Assembly: GCF_028649435.1 (NCBI RefSeq) | Contig: NZ_JAQSIN010000005.1 | Reading direction: 5' to 3' (one strand) | Source of the DNA: Curvibacter microcysteis | GTDB taxonomy: Bacteria > Pseudomonadota > Gammaproteobacteria > Burkholderiales > Burkholderiaceae_C | Length of the DNA: 64,000 bases | Part shown: piece after piece, positions 24,741 through 32,985 of the stretch | Position numbering within the stretch: the stretch's first letter is position 1 | Layout: each line of letters opens with the position of its first letter | Notes under the pieces: model-generated | The model's database searches: none | Seen by the model: only the letters and a program-made list of their open reading frames with translations | Told to the model about the DNA's origin: nothing | Program-made: the position numbers and the translations under genes

Positions 24741-25883
24741 ATGAACACAGAAGCCACCGGACTGCCGCTGCAAGGCGTGCGCGTCATCGAATTCACCCAC
24801 ATGGTCATGGGCCCCACCTGCGGCATGATCCTGGCCGACTTGGGCGCCGAGGTCATCAAGATCGAGCCGCCGGGCGGCGACAAGACGCGCCAGCTGCCCG
24901 GCCTGGGCATTGGCTTTTTCCGCAGCTTCAACCGCAACAAGAAGAGCGTGGTGCTGGACATCCAGACCCCCGAGGGCCTGGCCAGTGCCAAGGCGCTGAT
25001 CGGCCAAAGCGATGTGCTGCTGGAGAACTTCCGCCCCGGCCTGATGGACAAGCTGGGCCTGGGCGCCGAGGCCTTGAAGGCTGAGTTTCCGACGCTGATC
25101 TATGTGTCGCACAAGGGCTTTTTGCCCGGCCCCTACGAAGACCGCCTGGCCCTGGACGAGGTGGTGCAGAACATGGCCGGCCTGACCTACATGACCGGCC
25201 CCGCAGGGCGCCCGCTGCGCGCTGGCACCTCGGTCAACGACATCATGGGCGGCATGTTCGGCGCCATTGGCGTGCTGGCCGCGCTGCGCGAGCGGGACCG
25301 CACCGGCCAGGGCCAGGAGATCCAGAGCGCCCTGTTTGAAAACTGCTGCCTGCTGGCATCGCAGCACATGCAGCAGTTCCAGATGACGGGGGAGGTGCCG
25401 CCGCCGTTTCCGTCGCGGGTGTCGGCCTGGAGCGTTTACGACACCTTTGACGTGGCGCACGGCGAGCAGCTCTTCATTGGCGCGGTCAGCGACAAGCAGT
25501 TCCTCACCCTGTGCGAGGTGTTGAACCGGCCCGATCTGGCCTGTGACCCGGCCCTGGCCACCAATGCCCAGCGCGTGGCGCTGCGGCCCGAGTTGCTGCG
25601 CCGCCTGGCTGAAAGCACCCTCCAGTGCGAGATCGAGGACCTGTGCGCCCGCCTCAAGGCCGCCGGCCTGCCGTATGCCAAGGTGGTGCGGCCTGACCAA
25701 CTGATCCATGATGAGCACCTGCTCGCCAGCGGCGGCCTGGTGCCGATGCAGACCGAGGACGGTGACAGCACCCAGGTGGTCTTGCTGCCCCTGTTGATGG
25801 GCGGGCGCCGACCCGGAGTGCGCCACCCGCTGCCCCGGGTCGGCGAACACACCGCGGAGGTGCTGGCCCGCCTGAACCCTTGA
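24741..25883 (+). CDS. Family III CoA-transferase (CaiB/BaiF)
   Basis: A 380-residue CoA-transferase. The N-terminal motif VIEFTHMVMGPTCGMILADLGAEVIKIEPPGGD and the segment NRNKKSVVLDIQTPEG are characteristic. The catalytic Asp lies in the YEDRLALDEVVQNMAGL region at about 140-150. DRTGQGQEIQSALFENC follows. The enzyme would activate a carboxylic acid by moving CoA from a donor such as succinyl-CoA. It starts 35 bp after the lyase gene and precedes a Bug receptor. Together the three genes suggest capture, CoA activation and cleavage of one hydroxy-dicarboxylate. Confidence 0.92.
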   Translation: MNTEATGLPLQGVRVIEFTHMVMGPTCGMILADLGAEVIKIEPPGGDKTRQLPGLGIGFFRSFNRNKKSVVLDIQTPEGLASAKALIGQSDVLLENFRPGLMDKLGLGAEALKAEFPTLIYVSHKGFLPGPYEDRLALDEVVQNMAGLTYMTGPAGRPLRAGTSVNDIMGGMFGAIGVLAALRERDRTGQGQEIQSALFENCCLLASQHMQQFQMTGEVPPPFPSRVSAWSVYDTFDVAHGEQLFIGAVSDKQFLTLCEVLNRPDLACDPALATNAQRVALRPELLRRLAESTLQCEIEDLCARLKAAGLPYAKVVRPDQLIHDEHLLASGGLVPMQTEDGDSTQVVLLPLLMGGRRPGVRHPLPRVGEHTAEVLARLNP

Positions 25884-25933
25884 ATCGGCCTGGCATGGCG
25901 ATGCGTTTCTTCCCCAAAAAAAGCGAGACAAGC

Positions 25934-26923
25934 ATGAACTTCCCACTCACACGCCGCGCCACACTGGCCCTGGGGGCCGCGCTCTGCACGGGCCTGGGCA
26001 GCGTACCGGCGGCCTGGGCGCAAAGCCCTGGCAACCCACCCATGCGGGTGATCCTGCCCGTGGGCCCCGGCTCGGGCGTGGACACCATCGTGCGCGCCGC
26101 CCAGTCCGCGCTGAGCAAGGCGCTCAACCAGCCCGTGGTGATCGAGAACCTGCCTGGCGCGGGCGGCATCACCGGCACCTCGGCCCTGGTCAAGGCCGCG
26201 CCCGACGGCAACACCATCGCCGTCATCTCGAACAACCACGCGGTCAACCCCAGCGTGTTCAAGAAGCTGCCCTACGACAGCCTGAACGACCTCACCCCCA
26301 TCAGCGTGGTGGGTGGCTCGCCGTTCTTGCTGGTGGTCAACCCCAAGCTGGTGCCCGCCAAAACGGCCAAGGAGCTGCAGGCCTTCTTGAAGGTCAAGCC
26401 AGAGGAGCACAACTACGCCTCGTCGGGCAACGGCACCATCATCCACCTGGCCGGTGAGATGGTCATCGACGCGATGGAGGTGGAGGTGCGCCACGTGCCC
26501 TACAAAGGCATGGGCCCCATGCTGACCGACATCATGGCGGGCCAGTTGGAGATGGGGGTGGCCTCCGTGGCCTCGGTGCAAGGCCAGCTCAAGAGCGGCA
26601 CCTTGCGCGCCATCGGGGTGCTGGGCAAGAGCCGCATCGCCTCGCTGCCTGACTTGCCCACCTTCGCTGAGCAGGGCTTCCCGGAGGTGGACGTGATGGG
26701 CTGGTTTGCCGTGGTGGCGCCAGCCAAGCTGCCCCCTGCCCAGGTCAAGCGCCTGCACGAAGCGGTGGTCGCGGCCTTCAGCGACCCCGACGTCATGGCG
26801 GCCATGGCCAAGCAAGACAATGTCATCAAGCCCAGCACGCCCGAGGCCGCGCGCCAGTTCCTCAAGAGCGAGCAGGAGCGTTACGCCAAGATCGTGGTCA
26901 AGGCGAATGTGAAGCTGGACTGA
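25934..26923 (+). CDS. Bug/TctC-family periplasmic solute-binding receptor
   Basis: A 329-residue receptor. The signal peptide covers about residues 1-29 (RRATLALGAALCTGLGSVPAAWA-QSPG). The first ligand loop is unusual: VILPVGPGSGVDTIVRA instead of the usual VPFxPGGxxD. The rest is normal (NQPVVIENLPGAGGITG, APDGNTIAV, HVPYKGMGPMLTDIMAGQLEMG). The start at 25934 has GAGACAAGC upstream. It is third gene of the lyase/CoA-transferase operon and so probably binds that pathway's substrate. No TctA/TctB genes are near. Confidence 0.92.
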   Translation: MNFPLTRRATLALGAALCTGLGSVPAAWAQSPGNPPMRVILPVGPGSGVDTIVRAAQSALSKALNQPVVIENLPGAGGITGTSALVKAAPDGNTIAVISNNHAVNPSVFKKLPYDSLNDLTPISVVGGSPFLLVVNPKLVPAKTAKELQAFLKVKPEEHNYASSGNGTIIHLAGEMVIDAMEVEVRHVPYKGMGPMLTDIMAGQLEMGVASVASVQGQLKSGTLRAIGVLGKSRIASLPDLPTFAEQGFPEVDVMGWFAVVAPAKLPPAQVKRLHEAVVAAFSDPDVMAAMAKQDNVIKPSTPEAARQFLKSEQERYAKIVVKANVKLD

Positions 26924-26958
26924 GGGGGGGCCGCGCGGCCCTCACTACACTGGCGCCC

Positions 26959-27735
26959 ATGCCGTGCACCCCGCTGACCGCCCCCGAGCCTGAGCCCCGC
27001 ACCCCGTGCGCCGAGGCATCGGGTGCGGGTCCGCTGCTCAGTACCCATTTTGAGCAGGACGGGCAGCGCTGGCGCCGCCCCGTCAGCGCTCGCCTGCACG
27101 CCACCCATTTGAACCTGCCCGCGCCACCGGCCTGGCTGCAGGCCGACTGGGCGCGCAGCGTGCAGCACGACCTGGCCCTGGCCCCGGGCGATGTCGAGGT
27201 CCTGCCCTGGGGGCAGATGCGCCGCCGCTGGGTCGAGCACCGCCAGTGCCAAGCCGCCGTCGCCCAGTGGCTGAGCGGCTTGGGCCTGGGCGAGCTGCTG
27301 GCCGACAGCACCACGACCCTGATGGTCTGTCTGGGCGCGCGCTACCACCACGATGCCGAGCAATACAGCGAAGCGCTGTTTTGCAACCTCTTCCTCAGCG
27401 ACGACGCTGGCCTGGACCTGCACTTCCCGGCCACAGGTCAGCGCCTGCCCTTGCAGCGCGGTGCGGTCGTGCTGTTTGACCCGTCCCAGCCGCATGGCGT
27501 GGTGCCGCGCCATGCGGCGGGTTTTGAGCCAGCCGCCCTGTCGGCCGAGGCCTTGGCAGGCCAGGTGTTCCTGAGTTGGGAGCTGCGCCCTGACCCGGCG
27601 CTGTGGCACCACTGGCTGGGCGTGCTGATGGAGCCGGACCCTGCTGGCCCGGGGCAGCCTGCGGCCGCCTTGCAGTTGGACGGCACCCCGGTCCGGGTGT
27701 GCCCTGACAGCGGGGCGTGGCGACCCGCCATGTGA
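26959..27735 (+). CDS. Hypothetical protein, possible 2-oxoglutarate/Fe(II)-type oxygenase
   Basis: A 258-residue protein I do not recognise by name. The region YHHDAEQYSEALFCNLFLS at about residues 132-150 holds an HxD-like pair. About 50 residues later comes LFDPSQPHGVVPRH, which could give the distal His and an Arg. This spacing resembles the facial triad of 2OG-Fe(II) oxygenases on a double-stranded beta-helix. The N-terminal 25 residues are Pro/Glu-rich and probably disordered, so translation could begin later. It stands alone, 35 bp after the Bug receptor and convergent with argC. Function is not assigned. Confidence 0.7.
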   Translation: MPCTPLTAPEPEPRTPCAEASGAGPLLSTHFEQDGQRWRRPVSARLHATHLNLPAPPAWLQADWARSVQHDLALAPGDVEVLPWGQMRRRWVEHRQCQAAVAQWLSGLGLGELLADSTTTLMVCLGARYHHDAEQYSEALFCNLFLSDDAGLDLHFPATGQRLPLQRGAVVLFDPSQPHGVVPRHAAGFEPAALSAEALAGQVFLSWELRPDPALWHHWLGVLMEPDPAGPGQPAAALQLDGTPVRVCPDSGAWRPAM

Positions 27736-27752
27736 GGTCCGCGCGGCGAGCT

Positions 27753-28694
27753 TCAGGCCCCAGCGCTCGCCCCCAGCATCAAATCCAAATTCTGCACCGC
27801 AGCGCCCGAGGCCCCTTTGCCAAGGTTGTCGAACACCGCGCTCAGCAGCACCTGACCCTGCGCTGCGTTTTCGAACACGCCCAGGCGCAGCTGGTTGCTG
27901 TCGTTGAGGGCCTGTGGGTCCAGGGTGGCTGTTTGGGCGCTGTCGGCCAGGGGCATCAGCTCGACATGGCGGGCCGCGGCGTAATGGGCTTGCAAAGCGG
28001 CGTGCAACTGCGCCGCCGTCACCCCCGGGGGCAGCAGGCGCAGGTGCAGTGGCACGGTCAACACAATGCCCTGGCGGTAGTGGCCGTAGGCCGGCACAAA
28101 CAAGGGCCGGTGTTGCAGGCCGGCGTGCTGTTGGATCTCCGGCGGGTGCTTGTGCGCGAGTTGCAGGCCGTACAACTGGAAGGCTGGCGGGGGCTGGCCT
28201 TCGGCAGGGGCCTCGTGCGCCTGCACCGCTGCCCGCCCGCCGCCCGAGTAGCCTGACACCGCGTGGATCACCACGGGGTAGTCCGCAGGCACCAGGCCGG
28301 CCTGCACCAGGGGCTGCAGCAGGGCAATGGCCCCTGTGGGGTAGCAACCCGGGTTGCTGACACGTTGGGCCTGGGCAATGCGCTGGCTTTGGGCCGCGCC
28401 CAGTTCGGGCAGGCCGTACACCCAGCTCGGGTCGGTGCGGTGGGCCGAGCTGGCGTCGATCACGCGCACCGCCGGGTTGTGCAGTGCGGCCACGGCCTCG
28501 CGCGCGGCCGCATCGGGCAGGCACAGGATGGCGATGTCGCAGCTGTTCAGGGCCTCGGCGCGGCGCTGCGGGTCTTTGCGTTCGGCCGCGGGCAGGCTCA
28601 GCAGGCGCAGGTCGCGGCGCGCGCCCAAGCGGGCGTGGATTTGCAGGCCAGTGGTGCCTTGGTCACCATCGATGAAAACAAGCGGGGCGGTCAT
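27753..28694 (-). CDS. argC: N-acetyl-gamma-glutamyl-phosphate reductase, short type 2
   Basis: A 313-residue NADPH-dependent reductase of arginine biosynthesis, converting N-acetyl-glutamyl phosphate to the semialdehyde. The short AgrC-2 form is shown by FIDGDQGTTGLQIHARL at the N-terminus. The catalytic Cys lies in RVSNPGCYPTGAIALLQPLV (about residue 117), and the AVSGYSGGGR loop follows. The C-terminus ends FENAAQGQVLLSAVFDNLGKGASGAAVQNLDLML. It is divergent from a LysR gene, and the 142-bp gap holds three TCATGA words. A second, longer argC elsewhere in the genome is common in this group, so this copy may be regulated separately. Confidence 0.94.
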   Translation of the reverse strand: MTAPLVFIDGDQGTTGLQIHARLGARRDLRLLSLPAAERKDPQRRAEALNSCDIAILCLPDAAAREAVAALHNPAVRVIDASSAHRTDPSWVYGLPELGAAQSQRIAQAQRVSNPGCYPTGAIALLQPLVQAGLVPADYPVVIHAVSGYSGGGRAAVQAHEAPAEGQPPPAFQLYGLQLAHKHPPEIQQHAGLQHRPLFVPAYGHYRQGIVLTVPLHLRLLPPGVTAAQLHAALQAHYAAARHVELMPLADSAQTATLDPQALNDSNQLRLGVFENAAQGQVLLSAVFDNLGKGASGAAVQNLDLMLGASAGA

Positions 28695-28762
28695 GGTCAG
28701 GGCTCTCCTGGAGGCTGGGGTGGTTCAGGGCCGGGACCCTGGGAGCCCTGATCTTGCGTCTG

Positions 28763-28815
28763 TCATGAGATTAAGAAAAGTTGAATATCATGAAGATCAG
28801 ATTCAGATTTCATGA
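28763..28815. repeat. Three TCATGA palindromes in the argC/LysR promoter region
   Basis: TCATGA occurs at 28763-28768, 28788-28793 and 28810-28815 (25 and 22 bp apart, about two helical turns). All lie between the divergent argC and LysR starts in an AT-rich stretch unlike the surroundings. This arrangement fits cooperative binding by a multimeric regulator. Confidence 0.5.
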
Positions 28816-28836
28816 ACCAAGAACCGAGGGGCTTTC

Positions 28837-29721
28837 ATGCGTGAACTCAGCCTGGACCGCCTGCGCACCCTGGTCACCATTGCCGACCTGGGCTCTTTCG
28901 CACTGGCCGCGCGCGCACTGCACCTGGCCCCGCCCACGGTCAGCCTGCATGTGGCCGACCTGGAGGCCCGCTTGGGGGCACCGCTCTTGCTGCGCCAGCG
29001 CGGCCAGGTGCGGCCCTCGGGCGTGGGGGCTTTGCTGATCGAACGGGCGCGCCGTTTGTTGGCCGAGGCCGACCAGGCCCTGGACGAGGTGCAGCGCCAG
29101 GTGCAGGGCCTGGCCGGGCGGGTGCGCCTGGGCGCGTCCACGGGGGCCATCGCCCACCTGCTGCCGCAGGCGCTGGAGCAACTGGGTCGCGACCACCCAG
29201 ACATCGATGTCCAGGTGGCGGTGCTGACCTCGCAAGACACCTTGTCTCGCCTGAGTGAAGGTCGGCTGGACCTGGGCCTGGTGGCCCTGCCGCAGGCGGC
29301 GGTGCCGGGCCTGACCGTGCTGCCCTGGCGGCGCGACCCGGTCATGGCCTTTGTGCCGGCGGCCTGGCCCACACCGCAGCGACTGAGCCCGGCCTGGCTG
29401 GCGGCCCGCCCGCTGATCCTCAACGATGCCGGCACCCGCTTGTCGCGCCTGACCCAGGAGTGGTTTGCCGCGGCCGGCCAGCAGCCGCAGCCGCGCATCG
29501 AGCTCAACTACAACGACGCCATCAAGAGCCTGGTGGCTGCCGGCTACGGCGCCACCTTGCTGCCCCACGAGGCCAGCGCACCGCCGCCCGATGCGCGCAT
29601 CCGCATGCTGCCGCTGCGCCCGGCGCTGTGGCGCCCGCTGGGCATTGCCCACCGTGCGCGGGGCCTGGAGGCCGCGACCCAGCAGGTGCTGAACGTGCTG
29701 TGGCCGATGCGCCAGGCATGA
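28837..29721 (+). CDS. LysR-family transcriptional regulator
   Basis: A 294-residue LysR protein. The HTH is LVTIADLGSFALAARALHLAPPTVSLHVADLEARLG (about 10-45). The effector domain includes GRVRLGASTGAIAHLLPQALEQL and YNDAIKSLVAAGYGATLLPHEA. The ATG at 28837 gives the standard MRELSLDRLRTLV opening. It is divergent from argC; whether it controls argC or only itself is not clear. It precedes a nitroreductase gene by 195 bp, a gap in which I see no clear hairpin or operator. Confidence 0.92.
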   Translation: MRELSLDRLRTLVTIADLGSFALAARALHLAPPTVSLHVADLEARLGAPLLLRQRGQVRPSGVGALLIERARRLLAEADQALDEVQRQVQGLAGRVRLGASTGAIAHLLPQALEQLGRDHPDIDVQVAVLTSQDTLSRLSEGRLDLGLVALPQAAVPGLTVLPWRRDPVMAFVPAAWPTPQRLSPAWLAARPLILNDAGTRLSRLTQEWFAAAGQQPQPRIELNYNDAIKSLVAAGYGATLLPHEASAPPPDARIRMLPLRPALWRPLGIAHRARGLEAATQQVLNVLWPMRQA

Positions 29722-29916
29722 GGCCTCTGGGCCTTGGCAGCCAAGCGATTTCCAGGTCGCCTGCAGAAAATCTCGGCCGGTGCCAGAATGCCTGGGTTCT
29801 TCGGCGCTGGGCCTCACGGCACAGACGCCGGGTCGCATTTTGGGCAGGGTGGCCCAACCCCGGCTTGGCCGGCGGCCAGGCCCCCGCCTCCACTCCCTTC
29901 TTCTATTGGAATTCCC

Positions 29917-30552
29917 ATGGACCTGATCCAAATCCTCAAGTGGCGCTACGCCACCAAAAAAATGAACCCGGCCAAGGCCGTGCCGCAAGAGAAAGTCGAG
30001 CACATCCTGGAAGCCGTGCGCCTGACCGCCACCTCCAGCGGCCTGCAGCCCTATGAGTTGATCGTCGTCACCAACCCCGAAGTGCGTGAAAAGATCAAGG
30101 CCATCGCCTGGGGCCAGGGCCAGATCACCGACGGTTCGCACCTGGTGGTGTTTGCTGCCTGGGACAACTACACGGCCGACCGCATCAACCAGATGTTCGA
30201 CCTCACCAACGATGAGCGTGGCTTCAAGAACGAAGGCTGGGAAGCCTACCGTGCCAAGCTGCTGGCGATGTACCCCGGCCGCGAAGCGGAAGCCAACTAC
30301 CAGCACGCTGCCCGCCAGGCCTACATCGGCCTGGGCACCGCGCTGATCGCCGCGGGTGAAGTGGAAGTCGATGCCACCCCCATGGAAGGTTTTGACCCCG
30401 CCGCCCTGGACGAGATCCTGGGCCTGCGCGCGCGCGGTCTGCGCAGCGTGCTGATCCTGCCGCTGGGCTACCGCGAGGAAGACAAGGACTGGCTGGTCAA
30501 GCTCAAGAAGGTGCGCCGCTCGCACGCCAACTTCGTCACCGAAGTCAAGTGA
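29917..30552 (+). CDS. Nitroreductase family protein (NfsB-like)
   Basis: A 211-residue FMN-dependent nitroreductase. Segments KWRYATKKMNPAKAVPQEKVEHILEAVRLTATSSGLQPYEL (about residues 9-49) and the C-terminal LILPLGYREEDKDWLVKLKKVRR are typical of the NfsB/dihydropteridine reductase group. It reduces quinones or nitro-aromatics with NAD(P)H in the cytoplasm. The ATG at 29917 gives exact family length; longer upstream frames are low-complexity. No operon partner is seen, and the next gene starts 185 bp later. Physiological substrate is unknown. Confidence 0.93.
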   Translation: MDLIQILKWRYATKKMNPAKAVPQEKVEHILEAVRLTATSSGLQPYELIVVTNPEVREKIKAIAWGQGQITDGSHLVVFAAWDNYTADRINQMFDLTNDERGFKNEGWEAYRAKLLAMYPGREAEANYQHAARQAYIGLGTALIAAGEVEVDATPMEGFDPAALDEILGLRARGLRSVLILPLGYREEDKDWLVKLKKVRRSHANFVTEVK

Positions 30553-30594
30553 TGAAGGCCCCTGCCCGGTGCGCCACGCGCATTCAGGGCGGGA

Positions 30595-30647
30595 GGCGGC
30601 ACCTTCCCCGGTGAAGGAAATGCCGCCCAGGCGTCAGCGGACGCCTG
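30595..30647 (+). other. Two tandem hairpins before the diguanylate cyclase gene
   Basis: Hairpin 1 has GGCGGCA (30595-30601) pairing TGCCGCC (30621-30627), with an inner stem CCTTC/GAAGG. Hairpin 2 has CAGGCGT (30628-30634) pairing ACGCCTG (30641-30647). They are directly adjacent, lie 43 bp after the nitroreductase stop and 91 bp before the cyclase start, and lack a U-tract. They could terminate the upstream transcript or form a structured leader. No known riboswitch consensus was recognised. Confidence 0.55.
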
Positions 30648-30737
30648 GTGGTGTCGCAGGGGAGCGCTAACATGCGCTCAACACCACTTCGGTGGCACGC
30701 GGCTTGCACAGCCGTTGTGCCTCCTTCAAGCTGCGAC

Positions 30738-31820
30738 ATGACCGCTTCCGATCCGCGTTTCTCGGCTCCTCGCCCCCGGGGCTCCAGCCTGGCCGGCAAG
30801 GCCTACTGGGCCATGGTGCAGCGCGTCACGGTGATCGCTGGCGCCATTGATGTGGGCTACATCTTTCTGTTTGCCTGGCTGGGGGCTTCGACCCTGGCCT
30901 GGATCAATGTCCTCAGCGTGCTCCTGTATGCGGCCGCCTATGGGCTGATTGGGCGCAAGCAAAACACCCTGGCGCTGCTGTTGATCTGGTTCGAGGTCAT
31001 GGCCCACGCCGCCATCGGCTCCTTGCTGATTGGCTGGGACAGCGGGTTTCATTACTTTCTGCTGCTCTTCATCCCCGCCATCGTGGTGGCCAATTCACGC
31101 GGCTTTTCCGCGCCCATCGTGCTGGGTTTGTTGCTCTATTACCTGGGCTTGAAAGCGGTCTGCGACCAGTGGGGGCCGCTGACGCCGCTGCCTGGCGCTG
31201 AGCTGCGCACGGTGTTCTGGGTCCATGTCTGTCTGGTGTTTGCCATGTCGGCCTCGATCGCGGCCTTTTACCGCCGCGCCATCCTGTCCGCCGAGCGCCG
31301 CTTGGTGGAACAGGCCCAGACCGACGCGCTGACGGGGCTGCGCAACCGCACCGGCTTTCAGTCTCAGGCCAGCGAGGCCTTGGCCCGCAGCCAGGCCCTG
31401 GGCGAGTCCGTGGCCGTGCTCTTGGGTGATGTGGACCACTTCAAGCAGTTCAATGACCGCCACGGGCATGAGGCCGGCGACCGCGTGCTGATCCATGTGG
31501 CACGCACCCTGCAGACCCACGCGCGCGGTGGCGACTTGCTGGCGCGCTGGGGCGGTGAGGAATTCTTGCTGCTGATGCCGGGCTGTACCCAGGCGCAGGC
31601 CGAGGCGGCCGCCGAGCGCATTCGCCAGGCCGTGGTGGGCACGCAAATCCCCATCGATGGCGCGGAGGTGCCACTGTCCCTGTCGCTGGGGGTGGCCTGC
31701 CTGGGGCCTGAGGAGTCCTTGCAAAGCGGCATCTCGCGCGCGGACCGGGCTCTGTACGACAGCAAGCACGCCGGGCGCAACCGGGTCACGCTGGCCTTGC
31801 CCTTGGCGGTGCCGGCCTGA
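30738..31820 (+). CDS. Membrane-bound diguanylate cyclase (GGDEF)
   Basis: A 360-residue protein with about six N-terminal hydrophobic segments (residues about 25-190) forming a membrane sensor, then a GGDEF domain making c-di-GMP. The active site is RWGGEEFLLLMPG near residue 272, and an inhibitory I-site RGGD lies exactly five residues before it, so product inhibition is expected. LLGDVDHFKQFNDRHGHEAGDRVL carries the metal Asp. The start at 30738 (MTASDPR) is preferred; in-frame starts exist upstream to 30648. It is a single gene, convergent with the CtlX-like gene. Signal sensed is unknown. Confidence 0.92.
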   Translation: MTASDPRFSAPRPRGSSLAGKAYWAMVQRVTVIAGAIDVGYIFLFAWLGASTLAWINVLSVLLYAAAYGLIGRKQNTLALLLIWFEVMAHAAIGSLLIGWDSGFHYFLLLFIPAIVVANSRGFSAPIVLGLLLYYLGLKAVCDQWGPLTPLPGAELRTVFWVHVCLVFAMSASIAAFYRRAILSAERRLVEQAQTDALTGLRNRTGFQSQASEALARSQALGESVAVLLGDVDHFKQFNDRHGHEAGDRVLIHVARTLQTHARGGDLLARWGGEEFLLLMPGCTQAQAEAAAERIRQAVVGTQIPIDGAEVPLSLSLGVACLGPEESLQSGISRADRALYDSKHAGRNRVTLALPLAVPA

Positions 31821-31824
31821 GGGG

Positions 31825-31848
31825 GCCGCGCCCAGGCGTCAGCGCGGC
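31825..31848. terminator. GC hairpin between convergent cyclase and hydrolase genes
   Basis: GCCGCGC (31825-31831) and GCGCGGC (31842-31848) form a 7-bp stem with a 10-nt loop. It overlaps the stop codon region of the leftward gene at 31839. No U-tract. Confidence 0.45.
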
Positions 31849-32822
31849 GCCAGGTGGATGCCGGCCAGCATGCAGCGCACCGAGCCTCCCGCCAACTCCA
31901 GTGTCGGCACGCTGAGTGGCAGCAGGCGGGCGCTGCGTTCGATGCGGCCGCGTTGCTCAGGCGTCAGGCTGTCGTGGGCCCGCTGCGACAAGGCCAGGAC
32001 CCGGCCGTCACGTCCACTCAACTCCAAGGCGTTGCCGGCAAACTGGGCGATCTGATCCGCACTCAGCTCGATCAGTTCGCGTCCGCTTTCTTCCAGCCGC
32101 GCCCGCACCTGGGCGGCGCGCGCCGGGTCGGAGAACAGCGACAGACCGACCAGGGCGAAGTCGGTGGCCACGCACATCAGCACATTGGTGTGGTAGACCG
32201 CTTGGCCTTGGGCGTCGGCGGTGCCGAACACCATGGGCTCGTAGTTGAAGTGGGTGCAAAAGCGCTCCAGTGCGATGGCATGGGCCCGGTTGGACTGGGC
32301 GGTGTAGGCCACCCGCGCCAGGTGGTCCAGCACCATGGCGCCAGTGCCTTCGAGGAACAGGCCGTCGGGCTCCAGCCCGGTGTAGTCAATCACGTCCTGG
32401 ACGCGGTACTCGGTCTTGAGCATCTCGATCACATCGCTGCGGCGTTCGCGGCGGCGGCTGGGCGAGTACATCGGGTACAGCGCCACATGGCCGCCGGGGT
32501 GGGTGGAGAACCAGTTGTTGGGGAACACCGAGTCGGGCGTGTGGCGCTCGCCCCGGTCTTCAAACAGGTGCACGCGCACACCTTGCGCCTGCAAGGCTGC
32601 GGCGGCAACGCTCAGCTCGCGGTAGGCGTCCTGGGCCACGCGTTGGGCGTCGCTGCCCTCGGCGGGGCGCTGAAAGTGGTTGTCGGCGGCGGTTTCGGGG
32701 TTGGGGCTGAATTGGTGCGGACGCACCATCACCACAGCGCTGGGGGCCTGGATGGAGCGGGCCGCGGGACGGGGTGCAGGCAGCGGCTGCAGGGCGACGG
32801 GGACGAGGGGCAGGGAGGGCAT
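31839..32822 (-). CDS. ctlX: Citrulline/arginine-type hydrolase, CtlX-like (amidinotransferase superfamily)
   Basis: A 327-residue guanidino-group-modifying enzyme with the alpha-beta propeller fold of arginine deiminases. Substrate-site residues appear in RHTPDSVFPNNWFSTH (about residues 93-108) and FLEGTGAMVLDH. The nucleophilic Cys is near the C-terminus in GGSVRCMLAGIHL. Length and motifs match the citrulline-utilisation hydrolase group CtlX, which would convert citrulline to ornithine, ammonia and CO2. There are no ornithine or urea cycle genes beside it, so the name rests on similarity alone. Confidence 0.85.
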   Translation of the reverse strand: MPSLPLVPVALQPLPAPRPAARSIQAPSAVVMVRPHQFSPNPETAADNHFQRPAEGSDAQRVAQDAYRELSVAAAALQAQGVRVHLFEDRGERHTPDSVFPNNWFSTHPGGHVALYPMYSPSRRRERRSDVIEMLKTEYRVQDVIDYTGLEPDGLFLEGTGAMVLDHLARVAYTAQSNRAHAIALERFCTHFNYEPMVFGTADAQGQAVYHTNVLMCVATDFALVGLSLFSDPARAAQVRARLEESGRELIELSADQIAQFAGNALELSGRDGRVLALSQRAHDSLTPEQRGRIERSARLLPLSVPTLELAGGSVRCMLAGIHLAPR

Positions 32823-32985
32823 GTCAAATCCGGGCGGAGGGTGGGGGTGTGGCAGGGGGCTTGGCGTGCGCCAGGCCAGCCGGCAGTGTGGGCGTCGGGG
32901 GCGTCAAAATGAAGGGGACATCCCGTGCAAAAAGCAGCAGGGTTTGTGCAAACCGCCAGCACGGATGCCGCAAAAAGGTAACTTC

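Noticed and set aside
30595..30737. c-di-GMP (GEMM), glycine or fluoride riboswitch before the diguanylate cyclase
   Set aside because: None of the conserved aptamer core sequences could be matched; only plain hairpins are visible.
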